From positions 1 to 14,070 of the forward strand of contig SYID01000049.1 in the NCBI GenBank assembly GCA_005798925.1: a DNA stretch of 14,070 nucleotides. Direction: 5' to 3'. This document shows, piece after piece, positions 14,068 through 14,070 of the stretch. Under the pieces are notes generated by a model. It saw only the letters and a list, made by a program, of their open reading frames with translations. It did no database searches and had not been told where the DNA came from. The DNA is from Verrucomicrobiota bacterium (GTDB taxonomy: Bacteria > Verrucomicrobiota > Verrucomicrobiia > Opitutales > UBA953). A program made the translations under genes and the position numbers. The stretch's first letter is position 1; every line of letters starts with the position of its first letter.

Positions 14068-14070
14068 GGG

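Noticed and set aside
1..14070. tRNA, rRNA, CRISPR, transposase or phage genes
   Set aside because: None seen on either strand by inspection; all space apart from short gaps is filled by the nine coding regions.

Overview
The window is a GC-rich (by eye about 60-65%), densely packed stretch in which all nine recognisable genes lie on the minus strand and read from right to left. Eight appear complete and the ninth runs off the left edge. Almost every product has a short signal peptide or lipobox. The families present (four Cys-type sulfatases, two SGNH hydrolases, a DUF1080-type domain, a FAD_oxidored protein with a golvesin-like C-terminus, an FG-GAP propeller and a BNR-type lipoprotein) are a combination typical of Planctomycetota and Verrucomicrobiota. 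Most starts lack a Shine-Dalgarno sequence. The phylum is inferred from gene content only.

Layout in transcription order. 14067-12007 is a secreted FAD-dependent oxidoreductase. 12002-10794 is a lipoprotein with two Asp boxes. After a 78-bp gap with nested inverted repeats comes a seven-repeat FG-GAP/VCBS protein (10715-9468). A 71-bp gap holds a 42-bp near-perfect REP-like palindrome. Then follow an SGSH-like sulfatase (9396-7900), an arylsulfatase A/GALNS-like sulfatase (7897-6479), a small SGNH hydrolase (6482-5766), a sulfatase fused to a DUF1080/LamG-like domain (5761-3677), an alpha/beta-hydrolase of acetyl-xylan-esterase type (3672-2467), a fourth sulfatase (2470-896), and an SGNH hydrolase whose C-terminus enters a second DUF1080 domain (880-1, truncated).

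Functionally this looks like an extracytoplasmic locus for stripping decorations from a sulfated and probably acylated polysaccharide. Sulfatases remove sulfate, the SGNH and alpha/beta hydrolases remove ester groups, and the propeller, lipoprotein and DUF1080 domains could bind or process the glycan. No canonical glycoside hydrolase, polysaccharide lyase, SusC/D pair, regulator or sulfatase-maturing enzyme is visible. The most interesting reading is that the FAD oxidoreductase and DUF1080 domains provide an oxidative (3-keto-sugar) route in place of classical glycosidases, but this is a hypothesis. Gene junctions fall into a few repeated designs: TAA-NCCC-ATG three times, ATGA overlaps, and the two longer structured gaps. 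No RNA gene, CRISPR array, transposase gene or phage gene was seen.
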